Of a stretch of DNA of 64,000 nucleotides, positions 55,473 through 63,150 are shown piece after piece. The DNA is taken from assembly GCF_018130245.1 (NCBI RefSeq), contig NZ_JAFCKP010000007.1, forward strand, positions 186,001-250,000, in the 5' to 3' direction. This DNA comes from Bradyrhizobium sp. SZCCT0231. GTDB taxonomy: Bacteria > Pseudomonadota > Alphaproteobacteria > Rhizobiales > Xanthobacteraceae. Numbering within the stretch: position 1 is the stretch's first letter; every line of letters begins with the position of its first letter. Under the pieces are notes generated by a model. It saw nothing but the letters and a program-made list of their open reading frames with translations, searched no databases and had not been told where the DNA came from. The position numbers and the translations under genes were made by a program.

Positions 55473-55514
55473 CTGTCTTTCGATCCGCCAATCTGTTGTG
55501 CTGAACCGCCCCGC

Positions 55515-56414
55515 TTACTGCGCGGCTTCCAGTGCAGCCTGTTCCTGCCTTGCAATCGTGCCCTTGACCGCGGACTGCACCTTCTCGAAGGCGCGGACCT
55601 CGATCTGGCGGACGCGCTCGCGCGACACGCCGAACTCGGCGGCAAGGTCTTCCAGCGTCATCGGCTCATCGGCGAGGCGGCGGGCCTCGAAGATGCGGCG
55701 TTCGCGCGGGTTGAGCACGCCCATGGCGCCGTTCAGGGCGTCACGGCGGTGATCATACTCCTCGTGCTCCGCCATCAGGGCTTCCTGGTTGGGCGTGTTG
55801 TCGACCAGCCAGTCCTGCCATTCGCCGGCTTCGCCGTCGTCGCGGATCGGCGCGTTGAGCGACGCGTCGCCACCGAGGCGGCGGTTCATGTCGATCACGT
55901 CCTGATCGGTGACGCCGAGGCGCTTGGCAATCATCTTCACCTGGTCGGGGCGGAGATCGCCTTCGTCCAGCGCGTTGATCTTGCTCTTCGCCTTGCGCAG
56001 GTTGAAGAACAGCTTCTTCTGGTTCGCGGTGGTGCCCATCTTCACGAGCGACCAGGAACGCAGGATGTACTCTTGAATCGACGCCTTGATCCACCACATG
56101 GCGTAGGTGGCGAGACGGAACCCCTTCTCGGGTTCGAAACGCTTCACCGCCTGCATCAGGCCGACATTGCCTTCCGAGACGACCTCGGAGATCGGCAGGC
56201 CGTAGCCGCGATAGCCCATGGCGATCTTGGCCACGAGGCGGAGGTGGCTGGTAACGAGTTGGTGTGCCGCGTCGCGATCGTCATGCTCGCGCCAACGCTT
56301 CGCAAGCATGTATTCCTGCTGGGGTTCCAGCATCGGAAACTTGCGGATCTCGGCGAGGTAGCGAGAAAGGCCGGATTCTCCATTGAGGACCGGCAAAGCA
56401 GCGGTACGGGCCAT
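55515..56414 (-). CDS. rpoH: heat-shock sigma factor RpoH
   Basis: 299 residues. Region 2 (SHLRLVAKIAMGYRGYGLPI, SEGNVGLMQAVKRFEPEKGF, ATYAMWWIKASIQEYILRSW), the RpoH box (QKKLFFNLRKAK), and region 4.2 (TLEDLAAEFGVSRERVRQIE) are all present. Directs heat-shock genes. Bradyrhizobium has several rpoH copies; which one this is was not determined. It is transcribed away from the divergent pseudouridine synthase gene region, with no obvious ROSE-type leader. Confidence 0.95.
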   Translation of the reverse strand: MARTAALPVLNGESGLSRYLAEIRKFPMLEPQQEYMLAKRWREHDDRDAAHQLVTSHLRLVAKIAMGYRGYGLPISEVVSEGNVGLMQAVKRFEPEKGFRLATYAMWWIKASIQEYILRSWSLVKMGTTANQKKLFFNLRKAKSKINALDEGDLRPDQVKMIAKRLGVTDQDVIDMNRRLGGDASLNAPIRDDGEAGEWQDWLVDNTPNQEALMAEHEEYDHRRDALNGAMGVLNPRERRIFEARRLADEPMTLEDLAAEFGVSRERVRQIEVRAFEKVQSAVKGTIARQEQAALEAAQ

Positions 56415-56632
56415 AGTGCGCCCTCCAAAAGGTTCAGGCCCCCGATAGCGGCGGGCCAGGCAGACGACCGCTGTGTTAAAGCCGGCCGTAGCTGCGATGT
56501 TCCGCGTTGATCATTTCAACGCAGGCGCAATATACCCTATCGCGGGTCAAAAAGGGAAGGATTGCTGACGTCACGTCCCCGTGTGGCAGCTATAACTTTT
56601 TGTAATGTAACGATTTTCTTAAGCGGCCTGCG

Positions 56633-57640
56633 TCATAGCGCCGCTTTGAGGGCGCGTTCGAGGAGAAGCAAATCCTCCGGCAGAGCCGCTTCCCAGTGCA
56701 GAAGTTCTCCCGTCCTCGGGTGCTCCAATACCAGCAGGTAAGCATGTAAGGCCTGTCGCCCAAGCGCCGCCAAAGCGGCTTGCGACTCAAGGCCAAGCTG
56801 GTTGGCCTTGGTCTTGAAATGCGGGCCATAGACGGCGTCGCCCATCAGCGGGTGGCCGATATGGGCGAGGTGGACGCGGATCTGATGGGTGCGGCCGGTC
56901 TCGAGCTCGCAGGCGAGCAGGGCGGCGACGCCCTTGCCGTCGCGTCCCGAAAAACTCTCCAGGATCTCCCAATGCGTCACCGCCTCGCGGCCGCCCTGGC
57001 GCACCGCCATCTTCTCCCGCGCATGCGGGTGGCGATCGATCGGCGCATCGACGGTGCCGCGATGCCGGTTCGGCACGCCCCAGGCGAAGGCCATGTAGCC
57101 GCGCCGCATCGCGCCGGTGCGGCCGTGGTCGGCGAATTGGGCGGTCAGCGAGGCATGGGCGAGGTCGTTCTTGGCCACCACCATCAGCCCCGTCGTGTCC
57201 TTGTCGAGCCGATGCACGATGCCGGGCCGGCGCACCCCGCCGATGCCCGACAGCGACGAGCCGCAATGGGCGATCAGCGCGTTCACCAAGGTGCCGGTCT
57301 CGTGGCCGGCCGCGGGGTGCACCACCAGCCCCTTGGGCTTGTTGAGGACGACGATGTCGCCGTCCTCGAACACGATATCGAGGACGATATCCTCCCCCTT
57401 GGGCTCGGCCGGCGCCGCCTCCGGCACGTCGATTGTGATCGTATCGCCGGATGCGACGTGATAAGCGGGGTCGCGGACCGCGGAGGCCTTCAGGTGCACT
57501 GCGCCCGCCAGGATCAGGGCTTTCAGCCTCGATCGCGACAGCTCCGGCAGGCGCGCCGCCAGCACGCGGTCGAGCCGCGCCGAGCCCTCGTCGCCGGCGA
57601 CGACAACTTCCAACCTTTGCGCTGACCCAGAGCTTTCCAT
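56633..57640 (-). CDS. RluA/RluD-family 23S rRNA pseudouridine synthase
   Basis: 335 residues from the ATG at 57640. N-terminal S4 RNA-binding domain (about 22-85, LDRVLAARLPELSRSRLKAL), then the catalytic core with Asp in HRLDKDTTGLMVV (about 138-150), LNKPKGLVVHPA and HQIRVHLAHIGHPLMGD. Isomerises uridines in 23S rRNA. RluD-like by architecture, but the site is not proven. The start codon overlaps that of the divergent gene by 2 bp. Confidence 0.9.
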   Translation of the reverse strand: MESSGSAQRLEVVVAGDEGSARLDRVLAARLPELSRSRLKALILAGAVHLKASAVRDPAYHVASGDTITIDVPEAAPAEPKGEDIVLDIVFEDGDIVVLNKPKGLVVHPAAGHETGTLVNALIAHCGSSLSGIGGVRRPGIVHRLDKDTTGLMVVAKNDLAHASLTAQFADHGRTGAMRRGYMAFAWGVPNRHRGTVDAPIDRHPHAREKMAVRQGGREAVTHWEILESFSGRDGKGVAALLACELETGRTHQIRVHLAHIGHPLMGDAVYGPHFKTKANQLGLESQAALAALGRQALHAYLLVLEHPRTGELLHWEAALPEDLLLLERALKAAL

Positions 57641-57983
57641 GACGACGTCTGATACCGCTGTTCCCGAACCGACCCCCGAGCAGGCCGCGCTGTTCGCGCG
57701 GGTGCGGCGGATGATGCTGATCGCGGGATTGACCACGGCGCTGGCGATCTGCGCCGTACTGATCGCGGTGGGCTACCGCCTTTTCAAGTCCGAGGGAAGG
57801 GCGCCCGAGGCGGTGGGCGACGTCACCGCCACCCTGCCCAAGGGCGCCAAGATCGTCGCGACCGGGGTCGCCGGCGACCGCCTCCTGGTTACGCTGGAGG
57901 TCGGTGGGATCATTGAGATCCGCACCTTCGACGCCCACACCCTGAAGCCGGCCGGCAAGTTGAAATTTGCCAATGAGCCCTGA
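57639..57983 (+). CDS. small membrane protein (DUF6476-like)
   Basis: 114 residues. A Pro/Glu-rich N-terminus, one transmembrane segment (about 27-47, MLIAGLTTALAICAVLIAVG) and a beta-rich C-terminal domain. Assignment to DUF6476 is from memory. An alternative start at the ATGs near 57711 is possible. Its ATG overlaps that of the divergent pseudouridine synthase gene (CATG at 57638-57641). Confidence 0.75.
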   Translation: MTTSDTAVPEPTPEQAALFARVRRMMLIAGLTTALAICAVLIAVGYRLFKSEGRAPEAVGDVTATLPKGAKIVATGVAGDRLLVTLEVGGIIEIRTFDAHTLKPAGKLKFANEP

Positions 57984-58170
57984 GGCCGGCCCGGGCTGAT
58001 CGTACTCCAGTCCGCGACGCCGTAAGCGTTCCGCGCGTGTGGGGAGCCTAGCGGAGCCTGACAGGCATCATGCGGTTAAGCTTCGACCCGGTTACCGTGC
58101 ATATCAGCCGATTTCGCCCCCGATCGAGGCTTGCCGCCGGCGGAATTCGCGGCTATGTCGTACGCCTCAC

Positions 58171-58245
58171 GCTCCCTTCGTCTAGCGGTTAGGACGCGGC
58201 CCTCTCAAGGCTGAAACAGGGGTTCGATTCCCCTAGGGAGCGCCA
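58171..58245 (+). tRNA. tRNA-Glu (anticodon CTC)
   Basis: 75 nt with encoded CCA. Acceptor GCTCCCT/AGGGAGC, anticodon loop CTCTCAA, T arm GGGG TTCGATT CCCC. It is the attachment site of the integrative element that follows. Confidence 0.97.
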
Positions 58246-58290
58246 CTAGCTAGTTTCATCCTTGTAATCTCTGCCAAATTTTTGAGTTTC

Positions 58291-58315
58291 GTCCCACTCC
58301 GATTTCCGGTGGGAC
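58291..58315. repeat. inverted repeat GTCCCAC-N11-GTGGGAC near the integrase end
   Basis: Lies between tRNA-Glu and the integrase stop; it may be the integrase terminator or an arm-type recombinase binding site. No T run follows on the minus strand. Confidence 0.45.
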
Positions 58316-58363
58316 ACTGTGTGTGCGTGTTGTGTTCACATCAGCTGTCGCGCGTTGTGCTCC

Positions 58364-59395
58364 TCATTTCAATTTCGACATAGCGGCATCGGCGGTTTTC
58401 TTGCGGCTTGCCGCCTTCGTGTAGCGCTCGACCTCCTCCAAAGTTTGGTGTCCCGTGATCGCCATGATCTCATGCGGCGTAGCTCCGGACTCGGCGAGGG
58501 CCGTCGACGTTGCTTTGCGGACTCCGTGGGCCGAGCAGTGCGGAAGATCCGCTTGGCGACACCAGTCCTTAAACTTGTTTCCAAAGCCGTTAGCCGTGAA
58601 CGGCCTTCCAAACTGGGTAAGCAAGAACGTCAATTGCGCGCCAACTTTCGCGGCAGCGATGCTCGTCGCCAGTTCCGGATGCAGCGGAATATCAATGTCG
58701 ATTGGATTGCGATGTTCGTTTTTTGCCTGCCGGAAGCGAATCCGACCGTCGCGAATGTGCTGACGACCAAGACGGGGGGCGTCTTCGCGCCGGCCTGTTG
58801 TATAGCGCAGCAAGTCCAAAGCGAGTCGCGCTTGTGAACCGATCTGGTGCTGCTTGTAAAATTGTTGAATTTCGTCGTTGGTCCACGTGTGGTGTCCGTC
58901 GGATCGGTATTTCAGCTTTTTCACACCAGTTGTGGGATTAACGGTCGTTTCCTCGGCTTCGTTGGCCCAGGAAAATAACGCCCGAAGCGCCTTCAAAAGT
59001 TGATTGGCCGCCGCCGGTGTCGCAGACTTCGCGTCACGCATCCTACGAACGTGGCGAGCTTGCATCATCGCGACCGGCTTGGCCCCGTGATCCTGCGCGA
59101 TCTCGTCGAGCGCGCGCCGCTGCCAGCTCTGCGTGCTGCCGTCCAGAGCCCTGTACGCCGCGCTCGCATAGTATCGAGTGCAGAGATAGCGAAACGATCC
59201 CTTCTTGGCTTCACTAGCCTGTCGAACTGTGTCAGGAACCGCAGCAGAAACAGCGGCGTGATACTCTTCCATAAATTCCGGCGTACCCGGCAGTGTCCGA
59301 ATGCGCACTTTAGGTTTTCCTGGCATTCGAACGTAACAGCGGACGTTCCCGTGACGATCGCGATCTTCGCAAAGGAATTTGAGGCGGATGCGCAT
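58364..59395 (-). CDS. tyrosine integrase
   Basis: 343 residues from the ATG at 59395. Catalytic residues: Arg in LLRYTTGRREDAPRLG, His-x-x-Arg in HGVRKATSTALAES, His in ITGHQTLEE and the nucleophilic Tyr in EVERYTKAAS near the C-terminus. N-terminal arm/core-binding region about 1-150. It is adjacent to the tRNA-Glu 3' end, so it probably recombines there. A longer frame up to 59611 overlaps the excisionase and is not used. Confidence 0.93.
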   Translation of the reverse strand: MRIRLKFLCEDRDRHGNVRCYVRMPGKPKVRIRTLPGTPEFMEEYHAAVSAAVPDTVRQASEAKKGSFRYLCTRYYASAAYRALDGSTQSWQRRALDEIAQDHGAKPVAMMQARHVRRMRDAKSATPAAANQLLKALRALFSWANEAEETTVNPTTGVKKLKYRSDGHHTWTNDEIQQFYKQHQIGSQARLALDLLRYTTGRREDAPRLGRQHIRDGRIRFRQAKNEHRNPIDIDIPLHPELATSIAAAKVGAQLTFLLTQFGRPFTANGFGNKFKDWCRQADLPHCSAHGVRKATSTALAESGATPHEIMAITGHQTLEEVERYTKAASRKKTADAAMSKLK

Positions 59396-59399
59396 CAGT

Positions 59400-59645
59400 T
59401 TAATCCCAAGGATTTCCGTCGGCGTCGCTGAGGGCTTCAAAGGCGCGATCGACCCCTTTTGGATCCCAGATAACGCGACCTCTAATTCGCTTTGGCGCTG
59501 GCATCTGACCTTCGGTGACCATTTTGTCGAATGTCGATGCGCTAACGCCGATATATTCTGCGGCCTGCACGCGTGATAACCCTCGCGGCGGCAATGACAC
59601 TGGCAACTCACTGTGGCGTTGGCGCTGATGACTCGTTTCGGTCAT
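59400..59645 (-). CDS. AlpA-type excisionase/DNA-binding protein
   Basis: 81 residues from the ATG at 59645. The MerR-like helix-turn-helix (LPPRGLSRVQAAEYIGVSAS, then FDKMVTEGQMPAPKRIRGRV) is typical of AlpA and prophage Xis proteins. It ends 4 bp before the integrase start, so the two form an excision cassette. It likely controls integrase direction or transcription. Confidence 0.85.
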   Translation of the reverse strand: MTETSHQRQRHSELPVSLPPRGLSRVQAAEYIGVSASTFDKMVTEGQMPAPKRIRGRVIWDPKGVDRAFEALSDADGNPWD

Positions 59646-59741
59646 TGTTGGTCCCGGAAAAGTCCGCAACTGACTCACTCGCCTGTTCTAGCGAAGCGGT
59701 CAGTAATTGTTGTGTCCCGTCGGTTTGCATAGGCAAACTGT

Positions 59742-60401
59742 TCAGCTTGATTGGATGCCTACAGCGAAGAGCTTCGCTAAAGACCAGAGCGTCAGCATCC
59801 CAAATATTCTCTCTTGCGCGAAGTCGATTTGACCCTCGCGGTGAGCTATAGGCTCATCCTCGGCGGGCCGATAGTAGTGGAGCGACTCTGATAAATCTGG
59901 CTCGAATAAACCTTCAGGAGTTCGCTCAATTCTTACAGTTGCTCTCGCCATAGGCGCGTAGAGAGCAACACTGATGCCGATGTGATGAGGAAATGCGTTT
60001 TTCTGATGCGTCACTTCGTTGTTGCCCGGCAGCAGCGTACCATTTGCCAGGCGCCCGATTATCCGCGCGAGAGCTTCCACCAGAGTGTGTCCATCAGCGA
60101 GCTCGCGGAGCGAATCTATTTGCTCCCAACTGCCGAACTTCCCCGGCGGCACATGTACGGCGCGCAAATTCGCGTACGATCGGTAGTTAGCGATATTGAT
60201 TGCCGGTCCAGCGATCGGAGTGGCAGCAACGGCAACAAGCAGGGCAGCCGCGTCGCAGGGCGAGGCCGTCGCCGATCGGCCACGCCCTGAGATCCTGCGC
60301 TGTCCATTGACCACCAACAGCCGATCGTGCTGCGCGACCGTCTTTTTCGGGAAGGACAATCTCGTAGAAATAACGTCGATGATATCGGCTGGGGTTGGCA
60401 A
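59742..60401 (-). CDS. element protein of unknown function
   Basis: 219 residues. The N-terminus (ADIIDVISTRLSFPKKTVAQ) could be a winged helix. The remainder (SWEQIDSLRELADGHTLVEA, then GNNEVTHQKNAFPHHIGISV) shows no known catalytic motif. It lies upstream of the excisionase on the same strand, so it may belong to the element's regulation module. Confidence 0.6.
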   Translation of the reverse strand: MPTPADIIDVISTRLSFPKKTVAQHDRLLVVNGQRRISGRGRSATASPCDAAALLVAVAATPIAGPAINIANYRSYANLRAVHVPPGKFGSWEQIDSLRELADGHTLVEALARIIGRLANGTLLPGNNEVTHQKNAFPHHIGISVALYAPMARATVRIERTPEGLFEPDLSESLHYYRPAEDEPIAHREGQIDFAQERIFGMLTLWSLAKLFAVGIQSS

Positions 60402-60480
60402 GGGAATCTCCTCATTTGAGCAAAGCTCAAATGGACGGTGATGTTTAGCCCATTTTTAAAAAACTCAGATGGAGGGATAG

Positions 60481-60520
60481 CTCCTAACCTGAGGGTCAGA
60501 GGTTCAAATCCAATCCCGCA
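60481..60520 (+). other. degenerate tRNA-Arg(CCT)-like 3' fragment
   Basis: CTCCTAACCTGAGGGTCAGA and the following GGTTCAAATCCAATCCCGCA resemble the anticodon loop through T arm of tRNA-Arg(CCT), with a damaged T stem and no proper 5' half or CCA end. It lies in the gap before the GTPase gene. A tRNA 3' duplicate is the usual scar of integration. Confidence 0.45.
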
Positions 60521-60701
60521 ATAAGGTGCTGTGATATCGCCATAAATTAAGAAATCCGCTCGTCAGAACGGCTTTTTGTTTGTCCAGAATCGCCACGCGC
60601 TTCTACTTTTCTCCAAAGGACAAATTCGAGAAAATTATTGTGTCTGCCCGCGCTGCGCGCACAATCGCGCATTGGTGGCAGTCGCGGGGGGCATATAAAG
60701 A

Positions 60702-61187
60702 ATGGAACAAAGATCACTTCGGCGGACGCCTGTCGCACCGCTCGCGGAGGCCCGGTCAGAAGCCAATTCGTTGGTTCGATGGTTTAAAGATCAAGCAAGA
60801 CCGTTTTTGCAAGCAAACGCGCCCGACGTTCTTCCACCGCTCGATAACGACGCCGAACGTCTTGAGCGTGTTCTCACTCGGCCCGAGCGCGTCACCGTTT
60901 GCTTTCTCGGCCATTCCGGGGTCGGCAAGAGTACACTGTTGAATGCCCTCGCCGGTGGTAGGGATCACGTTCTGCCGGCGGGAGGGATGGGGCCGCTGAC
61001 GGCTCTCGCGACAGAGGTCTCATATCGTGAAAAACCATGGTTCCGCGCTTCCTACCACAAGCGGTCCCTCCTCTGGAGAGTTGGCTTTGCGTTGGAACAA
61101 GCCGCAAAGAGGGCCGGGCAGGCCCACGAGATCGAGGCATCTTTCCAAGAGTTGGACGCCGAGCAGCGTGCGGAAAGTAGAGACTGA
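60702..61187 (+). CDS. dynamin-like GTPase, N-terminal part (G1 half)
   Basis: 161 residues from the first ATG after an upstream stop. Contains the P-loop GHSGVGKST (residues 70-78) and the switch-I-type Thr in GMGPLTALATE, after an N-terminal helical stretch. The frame ends TGA at 61185-61187. Motifs G3 and G4 continue in the next frame (61168-63150). The junction has no classical slippery heptamer. A sequencing error, a disabling frameshift or, less likely, a deliberate split could explain it. Ribosome site weak. Confidence 0.7.
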   Translation: MEQRSLRRTPVAPLAEARSEANSLVRWFKDQARPFLQANAPDVLPPLDNDAERLERVLTRPERVTVCFLGHSGVGKSTLLNALAGGRDHVLPAGGMGPLTALATEVSYREKPWFRASYHKRSLLWRVGFALEQAAKRAGQAHEIEASFQELDAEQRAESRD

Positions 61188-63150
61188 GATTTCGGCAGGA
61201 TCTTCCGAAGCCGGTGAGCAAAATTCACCCATCGCCTCCTATCGGAAGCAGGCCCAGCAGATTGTAACCGGCGATCAATTTGGCGAGCGCGCGCTGGGCT
61301 ACCTCGTGGATGCGCTCCGCTTCGCCTGCGGCTACGAAAGCCGAAGCGACATTCTGCCCGAGGACCGGGCCCGCCTAGAGCGGGTTCGGCAAGCGCTCGG
61401 GCTCGCTGAAAGGGAGGCTCATTTCGAGCTCGAAAGCGACGGGCAGGCTTGGTTCGCGACTGAGCTGAAGGCCCACACAACCGGGTTCCTCGCCCCTATC
61501 ATCCGCAAGATACACGTCGGCTGGCCCTCAACATTGCTCGAGGCTGGGCTTGATTTGGTGGATCTTCCTGGGGTCGGTGTTGCTGGCGATGCGTATCGCA
61601 GCGCGACGCAAGCCTATATCCGCGGCGCCGCGCGGGCCGTCATTCTCACGGTAGATCGCGCGGGGCTGACGAGCGAAACCATCGAGCTATTGCGCAATAG
61701 TGGCTATTGGGACCGTCTCGTGGGGGCTGTCGATGATCCGAGCAGCGATCCATGCAGCCTCTTCGTTGCGATTACGAAGGTTGATGATGTCGCAAGCGAA
61801 GAGTGGCGCAACCTACCTCCTGAGGGCAGGCCCAAACGCCGCGACTTTTTTGCCGATACACGGGCAGCCTTTAAAGCCCGTATGCGGTCGCAAATTGCGG
61901 ATCAGCTTGGCAGTATTGGCGTATCCACCAACGCTGAACTGGTCAGTTCGAGGGCCAAGGCACGCGAAACAATTCTTCAGGATCTGCAGGTCCATCCAGT
62001 CTCTGCGCCGGAGTACCGCAAGATATTGCTCGACGACGACGATGATCAGCCGTTCTTGCGGGACGACGCCGAGACGGGAATTCCGCAGCTTTCAATTGCA
62101 CTTGCGAACATCGCTGAAGCGGAGCTCGCAAAGCTCGAGAGAGATCTCGTTGAAGTATCTGGCCGCCTTAGGGAAGCTGCTAGTTCTGAACTGAGGCGGC
62201 TTGAGACTCTTTGGCGCACTCGGGCTCGCGAGAAGGAAATTGAAGAAGCTCTCAAACGTGAGCTCGATCTATTTATCTCCGAGAAGAGAGTGGAACGAGA
62301 TTCACGGAGGGGAGCCTTTCGCGAATTTCTCGACTCGACCGCGCAAGACAGAATAAAGCTGCTCGTGAGCGAAGCTCGCGAGATCGCTGAAGACGAAGTG
62401 AGAGAGTATCTCACGGACCTTCAGGGCGCCCATTGGGCGACGCTCAAGGCAGCCGTTACCCGTGGAGGATCTTATTACGGCAAACGGCAGATCAATATTC
62501 CCGATGATGTTGCGACGCGTTTTCAGGAGCCGATGGCGAGCATCTGGAGCACAAAGCTGCTCGTAGATGTGCGAAAGCGCACCGGTGAATTCGCCTCGGA
62601 TCACATCGCTATGGTCGAGGAGCTGTGTGACTGGGCACGCGACAAGACCCACAGCAATTCGCAATCGGATCTCATCGAAGAAGAGCGTAAGCGAATAAAG
62701 CGCCTGGCTGAGCAAATGAAGCAAGTCGGCAAAGAGGCCGTCGGCGAGTTGCGTCAGACTGTCAAAACAAAGATTTCGGAGTCGATCAAGAAACCGATTC
62801 GCAGAGCTTGCGATGAGTTCGTTGCCAAAGGAGGCCATTCCGGGCCCGGCACTAAGCAGCGCATCCTCGAGCTGTTCGGAGATCTGGCCCGTCAGTCAAC
62901 CAAGGCGGCACAGGCTCCGGCGACCAGGATTCTAGAGGGCAAGTTCGACGTTGTCCGATCCGAGATAAAAGTTGTTTACGAGCAATGGGGAGATCCGCTC
63001 GAGCGCACGGCTGGAGTGATACTCCAGCAAAATTTGCATGAGATCGAAAATCGATCGGAAGCCGAGCGTGAAGGAATTCTCACCGCCATAAAGCAACTGT
63101 TAGACGCGGGCGTGGTGAAGGGTGCCGAACCGATGCAAGCTCATGGATAG
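61168..63150 (+). CDS. dynamin-like GTPase, C-terminal part (G3/G4 and stalk)
   Basis: About 660 residues from the GTG at 61168, the first plausible start after the frame change; the frame is open from 61027. G3 is LDLVDLPGVGVAGD (codons from about 61552), G4 is VAITKVDDVASEE (about 61768). Long helical stretches follow (about 300-640), as in the stalk of bacterial dynamin-like proteins. Joined to the N-terminal part it would be about 810 residues. The stop overlaps the start of the helicase gene by 8 bp, indicating coupling and a shared function. Confidence 0.75.
   Translation: MRKVETEISAGSSEAGEQNSPIASYRKQAQQIVTGDQFGERALGYLVDALRFACGYESRSDILPEDRARLERVRQALGLAEREAHFELESDGQAWFATELKAHTTGFLAPIIRKIHVGWPSTLLEAGLDLVDLPGVGVAGDAYRSATQAYIRGAARAVILTVDRAGLTSETIELLRNSGYWDRLVGAVDDPSSDPCSLFVAITKVDDVASEEWRNLPPEGRPKRRDFFADTRAAFKARMRSQIADQLGSIGVSTNAELVSSRAKARETILQDLQVHPVSAPEYRKILLDDDDDQPFLRDDAETGIPQLSIALANIAEAELAKLERDLVEVSGRLREAASSELRRLETLWRTRAREKEIEEALKRELDLFISEKRVERDSRRGAFREFLDSTAQDRIKLLVSEAREIAEDEVREYLTDLQGAHWATLKAAVTRGGSYYGKRQINIPDDVATRFQEPMASIWSTKLLVDVRKRTGEFASDHIAMVEELCDWARDKTHSNSQSDLIEEERKRIKRLAEQMKQVGKEAVGELRQTVKTKISESIKKPIRRACDEFVAKGGHSGPGTKQRILELFGDLARQSTKAAQAPATRILEGKFDVVRSEIKVVYEQWGDPLERTAGVILQQNLHEIENRSEAEREGILTAIKQLLDAGVVKGAEPMQAHG

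Noticed and set aside
58319-58837. Plus-strand frame opposite the integrase
   Set aside because: Antisense to a protein with intact catalytic residues.
60580-60942. 120-residue frame in front of the GTPase
   Set aside because: Shifted frame over the real GTPase N-terminus; no motifs after its overlap begins.
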